Shown one piece after another: positions 35,746-42,776 of a DNA stretch of 64,000 nucleotides. The position numbers were made by a program, and so were the translations under genes. The stretch is taken from positions 1 through 64,000 of the forward strand of contig CAYMRD010000014.1 in assembly GCA_964392775.1 (NCBI GenBank), in the 5' to 3' direction. The notes under the pieces were generated by a model, which saw nothing but the letters and a program-made list of their open reading frames with translations, did not search any database and was not told where the DNA came from. Origin of the DNA: UKL13-3 sp964392775 (GTDB lineage Bacteria; Bacteroidota; Bacteroidia; UKL13-3). Every line of letters begins with the position of its first letter. Positions within the stretch are counted from its first letter, which is position 1.

Positions 35746-36615
35746 TTAATAAAGGTCGTCAATTTTTACACGCAGGTATCGGTTTGTACTGATTATGCTG
35801 CTGATCATGCTGATGATGATACCCGCAATAATAAGCACAACAAACAATAATGCAAATTGAGATTGATCGTATAAGGTTTGAACATTAGGAATGAAAAACG
35901 GTAGCCAATACAATAATCCGCTCAACAGCAGAATGGCTATGATAGCACCATACAAACCGTGCAATAAAGCATTTTTGGCAAAAGGGCGGATAATAAACCA
36001 ATGCGTAGCACCCACCAGTTGCATGCTTTTGATGATAAACCTGCGGGCATACAAATTCAAACGAATGGTATTGTTGATGAGGGTAATGGCAATCACTAAA
36101 AAGATAAGACTGATGGCAATCAGTATCGAACCAATGGTTTTGATGTTTTTATGAATTTCTTCGATAATGGACTGCTGGTATACAATATCCTGAACAGCCT
36201 TATGGCTTTTAATATCACGTTCTATTTTCTGAATGGAGTCGGTATTGGCATATTTTGCTTTTACAAACAATTCAACCGAAGGCAACAGGGGATTAAATCC
36301 AAGGAAACTCACAAAGTCCTGTCCTGTTTCGGCTGCAAATTGTTTGGCTGCATCCTCTTTGCTTACAAAGATGCTGTTTTTGGTATAGTCACTAACCTCA
36401 ATCAGGGTTTTTACACTTTTAATTTCAATTTCAGAGGCATCTTCGCGGAAGAAGATGGTTAACTGAAAATTCTCCAGAAAATGATTCGATAACTTATTTC
36501 CGTTGATCATAATGATGCCAAACAGGCCCATCATAAACAAAACCAATGCAATGCTGATGATGGACGGCAGATAGGAAACTTTACGTCTTTTTTTGATTTG
36601 AGGTTCTTTGTTCAC
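35746..36615 (-). CDS. ftsX: Cell division protein FtsX
   Basis: 289 residues. One N-terminal membrane helix (SIISIALVLFMMGLFGIIMI) is followed by a periplasmic loop with FREDASEIEIKSVKTLIEVS, and three C-terminal helices that include the permease signature NNTIRLNLYARRFIIKSMQL. FtsX works with the ATPase FtsE to activate wall hydrolysis at the septum. ftsE is not adjacent in this window. It is first in the ftsX-DUF3098-uppP unit. Confidence 0.95.
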   Translation of the reverse strand: MNKEPQIKKRRKVSYLPSIISIALVLFMMGLFGIIMINGNKLSNHFLENFQLTIFFREDASEIEIKSVKTLIEVSDYTKNSIFVSKEDAAKQFAAETGQDFVSFLGFNPLLPSVELFVKAKYANTDSIQKIERDIKSHKAVQDIVYQQSIIEEIHKNIKTIGSILIAISLIFLVIAITLINNTIRLNLYARRFIIKSMQLVGATHWFIIRPFAKNALLHGLYGAIIAILLLSGLLYWLPFFIPNVQTLYDQSQFALLFVVLIIAGIIISMISSIISTNRYLRVKIDDLY

Positions 36616-36695
36616 GTCAGAGTATCATTTAACAAAGCGAAAATAAGCAATACCGAGCTATTAACGACCTAATGTATGCACGTATTGTGGGAAAC

Positions 36696-37847
36696 TCAAC
36701 GGGTATACAACGATATCAATTGTTGCATCAGTTTTTCGGTGTCGAATTGCTGGAGATGTGCAGTGTAATTAGGTTTTATGTAGTCGGGCGACAGCACTTT
36801 GTGCATCAATGCAGCTAACTCAACAGGCTTATCGTGTTGGAAATAATGAGCAGCCGGTCCGCCTGCTTCGGGTAAACTGGAGCTATTGGCAGCGAGTACA
36901 GGAACCCCGCTACGCAACCCTTCGAGGATGGGTATGCCAAAACCTTCAAACTCGGAGGCGTACACAAATACTTTTGCGAGCTGATATAAAACGGGTAAGT
37001 CGGCAGCCGAAATATTTTTGAGGAATACAACTTTGTTTTCCAATTGATGTTCCCGGATATAAGAGTGGAGGCTGTTGGCGTATTCAGTTTCTCGTCCTAC
37101 AAATACCAATGATATACCTTCAAGCTGTGCAGCATGAAAGGCTTTGAGTACGGTAAGTTGATTTTTACGCTGCTCTATGGTGCCAACACATAATATAAAA
37201 TTCGGAGGCAGGTTGAGCTTTTGCGACAGGTTTGTTTTTTCTTGTTCGGAGGCTACTTGCTCAAACCTCGCATCGCAATTCTGATGACCGACCTTGATTT
37301 TGGAGTCGGGTGTATGCAGGTATTGAATGATATCGGACTTTGTTTGTTTGCTGGCCGCTACAACGATGTCGGCTTTGGCACAAGCGTATTTAAACTTGCG
37401 GGTATAAATATACCGGTCGATATTGTTATAGTAGTTGGGGTAACGAAGGAAGATCAAATCATGAATCGTTACCAGTTTTTTTCCTTTAAAGGATTCGATG
37501 CCAACAGGCAGTTCGTTGCTCAGTCCATGAAAAACATCCAGCTTCAACTCATTGCACATATCGGCAATGGCATAGGTTCTCCAAAGCGAGGTGAAGGATT
37601 TACCCAAAAAAGTATTGGGAGTGATGAGTGTAATATTGGAAGAAGGGGTGTAAAAAAAGGCGTATCGCGAATCAATCTTAGGCGTAAACAGGAAATACTC
37701 ATGCTCAGGAAACTGTTTCATCAATCCATTGATTACAAACCTCGAATAATTCCCCAGTCCTGTTCCATTATTAAAGGCACGCTTCGCGTCAAGCCCAATG
37801 CGGAGGCCCTTTGATGTTGGCGGATGGATGATAGAGGTTAGAGGCAT
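36696..37847 (-). CDS. Glycosyltransferase family 4
   Basis: 383 residues of the GT-B fold. The N-terminal domain starts with RIGLDAKRAFNNGTGLGNYS and has VTIHDLIFLRYPNYY, while the C-terminal domain holds ILCVGTIEQRKNQLTVLKAF and the retaining E-x7-E site in SEFEGFGIPILEGL. It likely transfers a sugar in envelope glycan synthesis. The first ~12 codons (MPLTSIIHPPTS) derive from the low-complexity repeat that lies upstream, and no other ATG precedes the conserved sequence. Confidence 0.9.
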   Translation of the reverse strand: MPLTSIIHPPTSKGLRIGLDAKRAFNNGTGLGNYSRFVINGLMKQFPEHEYFLFTPKIDSRYAFFYTPSSNITLITPNTFLGKSFTSLWRTYAIADMCNELKLDVFHGLSNELPVGIESFKGKKLVTIHDLIFLRYPNYYNNIDRYIYTRKFKYACAKADIVVAASKQTKSDIIQYLHTPDSKIKVGHQNCDARFEQVASEQEKTNLSQKLNLPPNFILCVGTIEQRKNQLTVLKAFHAAQLEGISLVFVGRETEYANSLHSYIREHQLENKVVFLKNISAADLPVLYQLAKVFVYASEFEGFGIPILEGLRSGVPVLAANSSSLPEAGGPAAHYFQHDKPVELAALMHKVLSPDYIKPNYTAHLQQFDTEKLMQQLISLYTR

Positions 37848-37887
37848 CGTGCTTGTTTTGGCTGGTTCAGTTTTGATGAAGTTTACA

Positions 37888-37955
37888 GATGGTAAGATGG
37901 AGGTTAGAAGTTGGATGTTAGATGATAGAAGTTGGATGTTAGATGTTGGAGGTTT
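37888..37955. repeat. Low-complexity GTTGGATGTTAGATGATAGA repeat
   Basis: Imperfect copies of AGAAGTTGGATGTTAGATG lie between the four-helix-bundle gene and the GT4 gene. Reverse-complement copies occur at 38396-38546, so the small gene between is bracketed by inverted low-complexity arms. Confidence 0.8.
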
Positions 37956-37965
37956 TGTGCTTTAT

Positions 37966-38325
37966 TTAACTGGTCCAGTTTTGATGCAATTTTGTAATCA
38001 TTTTACTGATACTGTCAATTTTGTCGGTAAGGTCCTTGTGTTCTGTTTCTGAAATGTATTGACATTCTTTAGCAAAATCTAACCAGTTGTATGTCTCTAT
38101 ATTCGATCCTAATGAGTCAATCAGGTGTTGCTTAAATACCTTTTCGAAATGTCTCTTAGCCCAGCCTTCCGTAATATTAGCGGAGACAGAACGTGAAGAT
38201 CTTACAATTTGACTGGTTAGAGAATAGACTTCTTCTTTCGGAAATTTTCGCGTCAGCCAGAATATTTCCATCGCCAACTCAAATGATAGCTTCCAAACGT
38301 CTAAGTCCTTATAAGATTTTATCAT
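37966..38325 (-). CDS. Four-helix-bundle protein (23S rRNA-IVP / bAvd-like family)
   Basis: 119 residues from ATG 38325. The family pattern is clear: YKDLDVWKLSFELAMEIF, then LTSQIVRSSRSVSANITEGW and CQYISETEHKDLTDKIDSIS. Members occur inside 23S rRNA intervening sequences, as accessory proteins of diversity-generating retroelements, or alone. No rRNA or reverse transcriptase is near, so this is a solitary copy of unknown function. Inverted low-complexity repeats and a double hairpin surround it, as for a small mobile cargo. Confidence 0.88.
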   Translation of the reverse strand: MIKSYKDLDVWKLSFELAMEIFWLTRKFPKEEVYSLTSQIVRSSRSVSANITEGWAKRHFEKVFKQHLIDSLGSNIETYNWLDFAKECQYISETEHKDLTDKIDSISKMITKLHQNWTS

Positions 38326-38353
38326 ATCACAATTTAATTTAAAACTCAATTGT

Positions 38354-38392
38354 GGCGAGGTAAACTCGCCATCGCGAGCAAAGCCTCGCGAT
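38354..38392. repeat. Double hairpin upstream of the four-helix-bundle gene
   Basis: GGCGAG (38354) pairs with CTCGCC (38365-38370), followed at once by ATCGCGAG (38371-38378) pairing with CTCGCGAT (38385-38392). Two adjacent GC-rich stems resemble a REP-type element. No T run follows. Confidence 0.75.
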
Positions 38393-38395
38393 CTC

Positions 38396-38546
38396 AACTC
38401 CAACTTCTATCATCTAACATCCAACTTCTAACCTCCAATCTCTATCTTCCAACCTCCATCATCCAGAAACTCAGGTTCCTTTTATCCTCTGATATCTATC
38501 GTTTACCGTACAGCTTCCAACTTCCATCATCCAACCTCTATCTTCT
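38396..38546. repeat. Low-complexity repeat, inverse of 37888-37955
   Basis: Words such as CTATCATCTAACATCCAACTT repeat imperfectly up to the dapD stop (longest quoted run kept short). No ORF is supported here. Confidence 0.7.
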
Positions 38547-39351
38547 ATACTGCAACATTATATTCCCTTAACGCGTCATTCAACGAAGTTTTCGTATCAG
38601 TAGATGCTTTACGTTGTCCGATGATCAATGCACAAGGAACCTGATACTCACCGGCAGCAAATTTTTTGGTATAACTACCCGGAATCACTACTGAGCGTGG
38701 AGGAACCACACCTTTGTATTCAACAGGTTCATCACCCGTTACGTCAATAATTTTGGTACTCATGGTTAAAGTTACACCTGCGCCCAATACAGCTTCTTTC
38801 TCCACTCTTACACCTTCAACCACAATACAACGTGAACCGATAAAACAATTGTCTTCAATAATAACAGGAGCCGCTTGTACAGGCTCCAATACACCGCCAA
38901 TACCCACACCACCACTCAGGTGAACATGCTTGCCGATTTGAGCGCAACTGCCCACAGTAGCCCAGGTATCCACCATCGTTCCTTCATCAACATAAGCACC
39001 AATATTTACATAACTGGGCATCATAATTACGCCACGTTGTAAAAACGCACCATAACGGGCCACAGCATGAGGAACCACGCGCACACCTTGTTCGGCATAG
39101 CTGGTCTTTAATTTCATTTTATCATGAAACTCAAACGGTCCCACTTCAATGGTTTCCATTTGCTGAATCGGGAAATATAAAATCACCGCTTTTTTTACCC
39201 AGTCGTTAACCTGCCAGCCATTTTCGGTTGGCTCGGCTGTGCGGAGTTTTCCTTTGTCAAGCAGTTCAATAACTTCACGTATCGTCTGTTGCGAAGACGC
39301 TTCTTTCAATAATTCGCGGTTGTTCCAAATGTTCTCAATGATTTGCTGCAT
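38545..39351 (-). CDS. dapD: 2,3,4,5-tetrahydropyridine-2,6-dicarboxylate N-succinyltransferase
   Basis: 268 residues from ATG 39351. An N-terminal helical domain (ENIWNNRELLKEASSQ) precedes a left-handed beta-helix of hexapeptide repeats, including YVNIGAYVDEGTMVDTWATV and IGKHVHLSGGVGIGGV. It adds a succinyl group in the DAP/lysine pathway and so feeds peptidoglycan. Its coding end abuts low-complexity DNA at 38546. It is divergent from the GNAT-nitrilase gene. Confidence 0.95.
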   Translation of the reverse strand: MQQIIENIWNNRELLKEASSQQTIREVIELLDKGKLRTAEPTENGWQVNDWVKKAVILYFPIQQMETIEVGPFEFHDKMKLKTSYAEQGVRVVPHAVARYGAFLQRGVIMMPSYVNIGAYVDEGTMVDTWATVGSCAQIGKHVHLSGGVGIGGVLEPVQAAPVIIEDNCFIGSRCIVVEGVRVEKEAVLGAGVTLTMSTKIIDVTGDEPVEYKGVVPPRSVVIPGSYTKKFAAGEYQVPCALIIGQRKASTDTKTSLNDALREYNVAV

Positions 39352-39411
39352 GGTTCTGTATTCTTTATTTTGCGGCAAACTAAGGCATAATCATCAATTA
39401 ACGCAAATTGA

Positions 39412-39419
39412 TACCTTTG
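39412..39419 (+). promoter_or_regulatory. -7 box for the GNAT-nitrilase gene
   Basis: TACCTTTG fits TAnnTTTG and is about 19 nt before the start. The same octamer precedes phoH at 4051. Confidence 0.5.
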
Positions 39420-39437
39420 AAAGATAAATAGCATACC

Positions 39438-40991
39438 GTGAGTACCAAACCGAATAATATGAAAAGGCGTTCGTCCAAAAAGCCAAAGCTTATTGAGAGG
39501 ACAGCAGAAAAAAGTGATTTTGATGAAATTATTAAATTGTCAAAAATCTGTTTTCCGGATACCGATCCGTGGACGTATGAAATGCTGGAAAGCCAGTTCA
39601 AGCACTTTTCGGATGGGATGCAGGTGATTGAATACGAAGGTGAAATTGTAGGTTCGGCCACCAGCTTAATCATTAGCTGGGATGAGTATGATGATGACCA
39701 TACGTGGAAAGAGATTTGTGACAACGGATATATCACCAACCACGATAAAGAAGGAGATACCCTGTATGGTATCGAAGTGATGGTGCATCCCGATTATCAG
39801 GGATTAAAAATTGGCAGACGTTTGTATGATATGCGCAGGCAGTTGTGTGTAGATAAAAACCTGAAAGCAATATTGATTGGCGGGCGTTTACCCAATTATT
39901 ACAAGCACTCCAAGGAGTTTGGGGTTCGCGCTTATGTAAAGCGTGTAATTGATAAAAAAATCAAAGATACCGTATTGACCTTCCAGCTAAGTCAGGGGTT
40001 TACCATTCAGCGTATCATCAAGGATTATTTGCCTGATGATAAAGAAAGCGAAGGATACGCAACCTTACTTGAGTGGATTAACCTCGATTATATTGCCGAA
40101 ACCCGCGAGCGCAGCGTGTTGATGAAGAAGGTAAGAGTTTGTTGTATTCAGTATGAACTCAGGAAGATTACTTCGTTCAAACAGTTTGCGCAGCAATGTG
40201 AATATTTTACGGATGTGGCCAGTAATTACAAATCGGATTTTGCTTTGTTCCCTGAGCTGTTCACCACGCAATTGTTATCGTTGCATGAGTATAAGAGTAT
40301 GAGTCCGGAGGACAGTATTCGTAAATTGGACGAGTACACCGAAGATTATATCGCGCTGTTTTCACGCCTTTCACTTGAATACAATATCAATATTATTGCC
40401 GGTACACATTTGCAGGTTGAGAATGAAAATTTATACAATATATCATACCTGTTTAAGCGGGATGGTACCTACGAAAAACAATACAAAATTCATATCACCA
40501 GCAACGAAGCCAAATGGTGGGGCGTAAAGCCGGGCAACGAAATCAAGGTGTTTAATACGGATTGTGGTAAGGTGGCCATCAATATTTGTTACGATGTGGA
40601 GTTTCCCGAAATGACCCGCGTAGCCTGCCAAAAAGGGGCTAAGATATTGTTTGTTCCGTTTAGTACAGACGAAAAACATGGGCATTTACGGGTGAAAATT
40701 TGCGCCCAAAGCCGTGCGGTGGAGAACCAGATTTTTGTGGCCACTGCCGGTACCATCGGTAATATTCCTTCAGTTGATAATATGGATATCAACTATGCGC
40801 AATCGGGGATTTACACACCGAGTGATTTCTCGTTTCCTCCCGATGCCATAGCAGGGGAGTGCAGTACCAATATTGAAACGGTGGTAATTGCCGACCTCGA
40901 TTTGGCGGCCATCGAGCGTGCCCGCAATACAGGCACGGTACTCAACTGGAAGGATCGCAGAACCGATATGTATGAAGTGGTTGAAAAGTAA
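39438..40991 (+). CDS. Bifunctional GNAT acetyltransferase / carbon-nitrogen hydrolase
   Basis: 517 residues. An N-terminal GNAT domain (about 18-190; VMVHPDYQGLKIGRRLYDM is the acetyl-CoA loop) is fused to a nitrilase-superfamily amidohydrolase (about 228-500) with the triad Glu in LFPELF, Lys in KQYKIH and Cys in ICYDVEFPE. The fusion is a known family without an agreed substrate. The start codon is GTG; an in-frame ATG at 39459 is a possible alternative. Divergent from dapD. Confidence 0.9.
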   Translation: MSTKPNNMKRRSSKKPKLIERTAEKSDFDEIIKLSKICFPDTDPWTYEMLESQFKHFSDGMQVIEYEGEIVGSATSLIISWDEYDDDHTWKEICDNGYITNHDKEGDTLYGIEVMVHPDYQGLKIGRRLYDMRRQLCVDKNLKAILIGGRLPNYYKHSKEFGVRAYVKRVIDKKIKDTVLTFQLSQGFTIQRIIKDYLPDDKESEGYATLLEWINLDYIAETRERSVLMKKVRVCCIQYELRKITSFKQFAQQCEYFTDVASNYKSDFALFPELFTTQLLSLHEYKSMSPEDSIRKLDEYTEDYIALFSRLSLEYNINIIAGTHLQVENENLYNISYLFKRDGTYEKQYKIHITSNEAKWWGVKPGNEIKVFNTDCGKVAINICYDVEFPEMTRVACQKGAKILFVPFSTDEKHGHLRVKICAQSRAVENQIFVATAGTIGNIPSVDNMDINYAQSGIYTPSDFSFPPDAIAGECSTNIETVVIADLDLAAIERARNTGTVLNWKDRRTDMYEVVEK

Positions 40992-41175
40992 GTTTATTGT
41001 TCCCGCAGATTAACGCAGATTATCTGTGCAAATCTGTGTATTCTAAGACTTAGGCAAAATTATTTTGATATAAATTTACATACGGTGTTTGCCTATTGCT
41101 AAGCGGTCTTGCGTCAGTTGGGTTATTCCAAAGAAAACGGAACTTGTGACAGAGCAAGACTATTTTGTCAATGAA

Positions 41176-41397
41176 GAAATTAAATTGTGGGGAGTTGACA
41201 CTTCAATTTAATCATTGATGAAATTGAAAACATTACAAAAGACCCTCTATCCGGTAAAGATTACAGTGAAATAAGAAAAGGATATTTTCGTTCAAGGGTC
41301 AAGTCGCACTTTGTTTTTCTACAGAATCAACGTAAAGAAAAAACAGATTGAGATTATCAGAGTTCTTCATCAGCAAATGGATATTGACTCCCGTTAG
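41176..41397 (+). pseudogene. Frameshifted RelE/ParE-type toxin relic
   Basis: Translation in one frame gives IIDEIENITKDPLSGKDYSE and then RKGYFRSRVKSHFVF; after a 1-nt shift near 41313-41319 it continues YRINVKKKQIEIIRVLHQQ and MDIDSR before TAG 41395-41397. This is the ParE C-terminal half in two frames. The N-terminal half is damaged (stop codons near 41208). No intact antitoxin was found upstream. Confidence 0.75.
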
Positions 41398-41489
41398 GCG
41401 ACTCGTAGAATATCAGCCCATTTAAGAATCCGGGATTCTAAGGGTTCAGGATTATACTATCCTTGTTGAGATGCAAAATCATCTAAAGA

Positions 41490-41720
41490 ATGAACTACAC
41501 AAGATCGAGGTTAGGTTTGGAGCCAGTTGCCAGTTACCTTAGCAATGGCACGCAGTCAAGCCCAAAGACTCAAGATACAAAGCAAATCAGGGAACAAGAA
41601 ACAAAGAGTTTAGAAAGTTTTATTTCTGATAAAGCTCTTTGGATAAGCGATATTGACTTTTCTCAATACGTAAGTGAAGGCGCAGAACAAAGGGTCTTAA
41701 CAGATAATTGTCCCAACCTC
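41490..41720 (+). pseudogene. Possible relic of a polyvalent-protein kinase-like gene
   Basis: An open frame from ATG 41490 continues into antisense of DUF2147. The part around ISDKALWISDIDFSQYVS and EGAEQRVL looks protein-like and recalls the start of kinase domains in mobile-element polyvalent proteins, but that is from memory and untested. Beyond 41720 the frame is only the shadow of another gene. Confidence 0.3.
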
Positions 41721-42179
41721 TCATTCCACCCGCTTCCAAACTGTAGTTCTCCCAATCATCGAGATGCCGATAAACCCGCGAATATTCAGCTGGGTATTTC
41801 CGTTTTTGGTGATTTTACATTTATAAGTTTTTCCGTTTTCGGGGTCGTATATAGTGCCGTCCTCCCATACATCATGCCCTTTGAATACGAAACCTGCTAA
41901 TATTTTGGTGCCAATCAAAGGGAGATTTTGTTTGTCGGGGTCAGGATTGTTTTTATCAACCTTAGTTTTTTTCTGTTCGTTCAGGGGTTCTTTGAGCCAG
42001 ATGATGCGCCCGTAATAGGTATTTCCCGATTTGGATATTTTTACATGGGATCTTCCGTTTTCGGTTTCCCATACCCCCAGAAGATGATCGCCTTCCACTA
42101 GCTGCGCCTTTAATAGCTGCGCCTTTAAAGGCGCAGACAATATGACCATAAGAACTAGAATAGACTGTAATGTTTTCAT
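41721..42179 (-). CDS. DUF2147 secreted protein
   Basis: 152 residues from ATG 42179. A signal peptide (SILVLMVILSAPLKAQ) is followed by the DUF2147 domain: LLGVWETENGRSHVKISKSG, YYGRIIWLKEP, then GTIYDPENGKTYKCKI and RGFIGISMIGRTTVWKRV. Predicted exported beta-barrel-like (lipocalin-like) protein; function unknown. The codons at the end of the signal peptide carry a short tandem duplication (AGCTGCGCCTTTAA twice), giving the repeated LLKAQ and KAQL. Located in a decayed island. Confidence 0.88.
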   Translation of the reverse strand: MKTLQSILVLMVILSAPLKAQLLKAQLVEGDHLLGVWETENGRSHVKISKSGNTYYGRIIWLKEPLNEQKKTKVDKNNPDPDKQNLPLIGTKILAGFVFKGHDVWEDGTIYDPENGKTYKCKITKNGNTQLNIRGFIGISMIGRTTVWKRVE

Positions 42180-42234
42180 GTGCTTGTAATTACGTAATGT
42201 AAATGTATTGTTTTTTTTGTACACGAAAGGGCAC

Positions 42235-42440
42235 AAAAAAGTTAAGGAAAGAAAGACACGAAGCCCCGTCTTCTGCTCCTTCGCGGCTTTCTCATTTCAT
42301 CACTTTGTGTAAAAGCATTTTACTTTATACACGAATAAGTTAAGGAAAGAAAGACAAGAAGCCCCGTATTCTGGTATTCCGCCTTCGTGGTCTTTCATCT
42401 TTCTTCTTTCTTCTTTTTGAGCTTCGTGTACAAAAAATAA
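42235..42440. repeat. Two tandem GTTAAGGAAAGAAAGACA units
   Basis: GTTAAGGAAAGAAAGACACG starts at 42241 and a near copy at 42339, 98 bp apart, each followed by AAGCCCCGT and TTCTG. The gap between DUF2147 and gcvP (about 600 bp) holds this and the MITE-like copy, and no gene. Confidence 0.75.
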
Positions 42441-42441
42441 C

Positions 42442-42569
42442 TGACTATCGGGATATTGTCCCCCCTGCCCCCTAACTCTAAAGGGAGTTCCGCCCACAAG
42501 TCTTTTAGAAAGTGTGCGGCTGGTCCCCGCCAGGGGCAGGGGGCAGGGGGGACAATATCCCGATAATCA
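42442..42569 (+). repeat. MITE-like palindromic repeat, copy B
   Basis: Terminal inverted repeats TGACTATCGGGATATTGTC and GACAATATCCCGATAATCA match at 18 of 19 positions. Just inside them CCCCCTGCCCCCT faces GGGGCAGGGGGCAGGGGG. The core is CACAAGTCTTTTAGAAAGTG. 128 bp, the best-preserved copy in the window. Confidence 0.85.
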
Positions 42570-42714
42570 CTAAAAAAAATTCAATTTTAGGTGTAATAGC
42601 TTCAAATACTTGTTGTTAAGTGTTGTGAATACATGCTGTTTTAAGGTGTTTTGAGGCTTTAAATGCCAGCTGGCGAGGTGGTTGAAATATGATAAATATT
42701 ATAGTATCGAACCA

Positions 42715-42744
42715 TTTGCTCTAAACTTAAATTTAGTAGCTTCG
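42715..42744 (+). promoter_or_regulatory. Probable gcvP promoter
   Basis: TTTG (42715-42718) is followed after 18 nt by TAGCTTCG (42737-42744), one base from TAnnTTTG. The spacing fits Bacteroidota promoters and the gene starts 32 nt later. No glycine riboswitch was recognised in this leader. Confidence 0.5.
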
Positions 42745-42776
42745 CCCAACTTTTTACACGATACAAATAACACAAT

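Noticed and set aside
37966..38325. Diversity-generating retroelement accessory protein
   Set aside because: The family fits Avd-like proteins, but no reverse transcriptase or template/variable repeats are in the window.
42577..42776. Glycine riboswitch in the gcvP leader
   Set aside because: The leader is too short after the probable promoter (32 nt) and no riboswitch core is visible.
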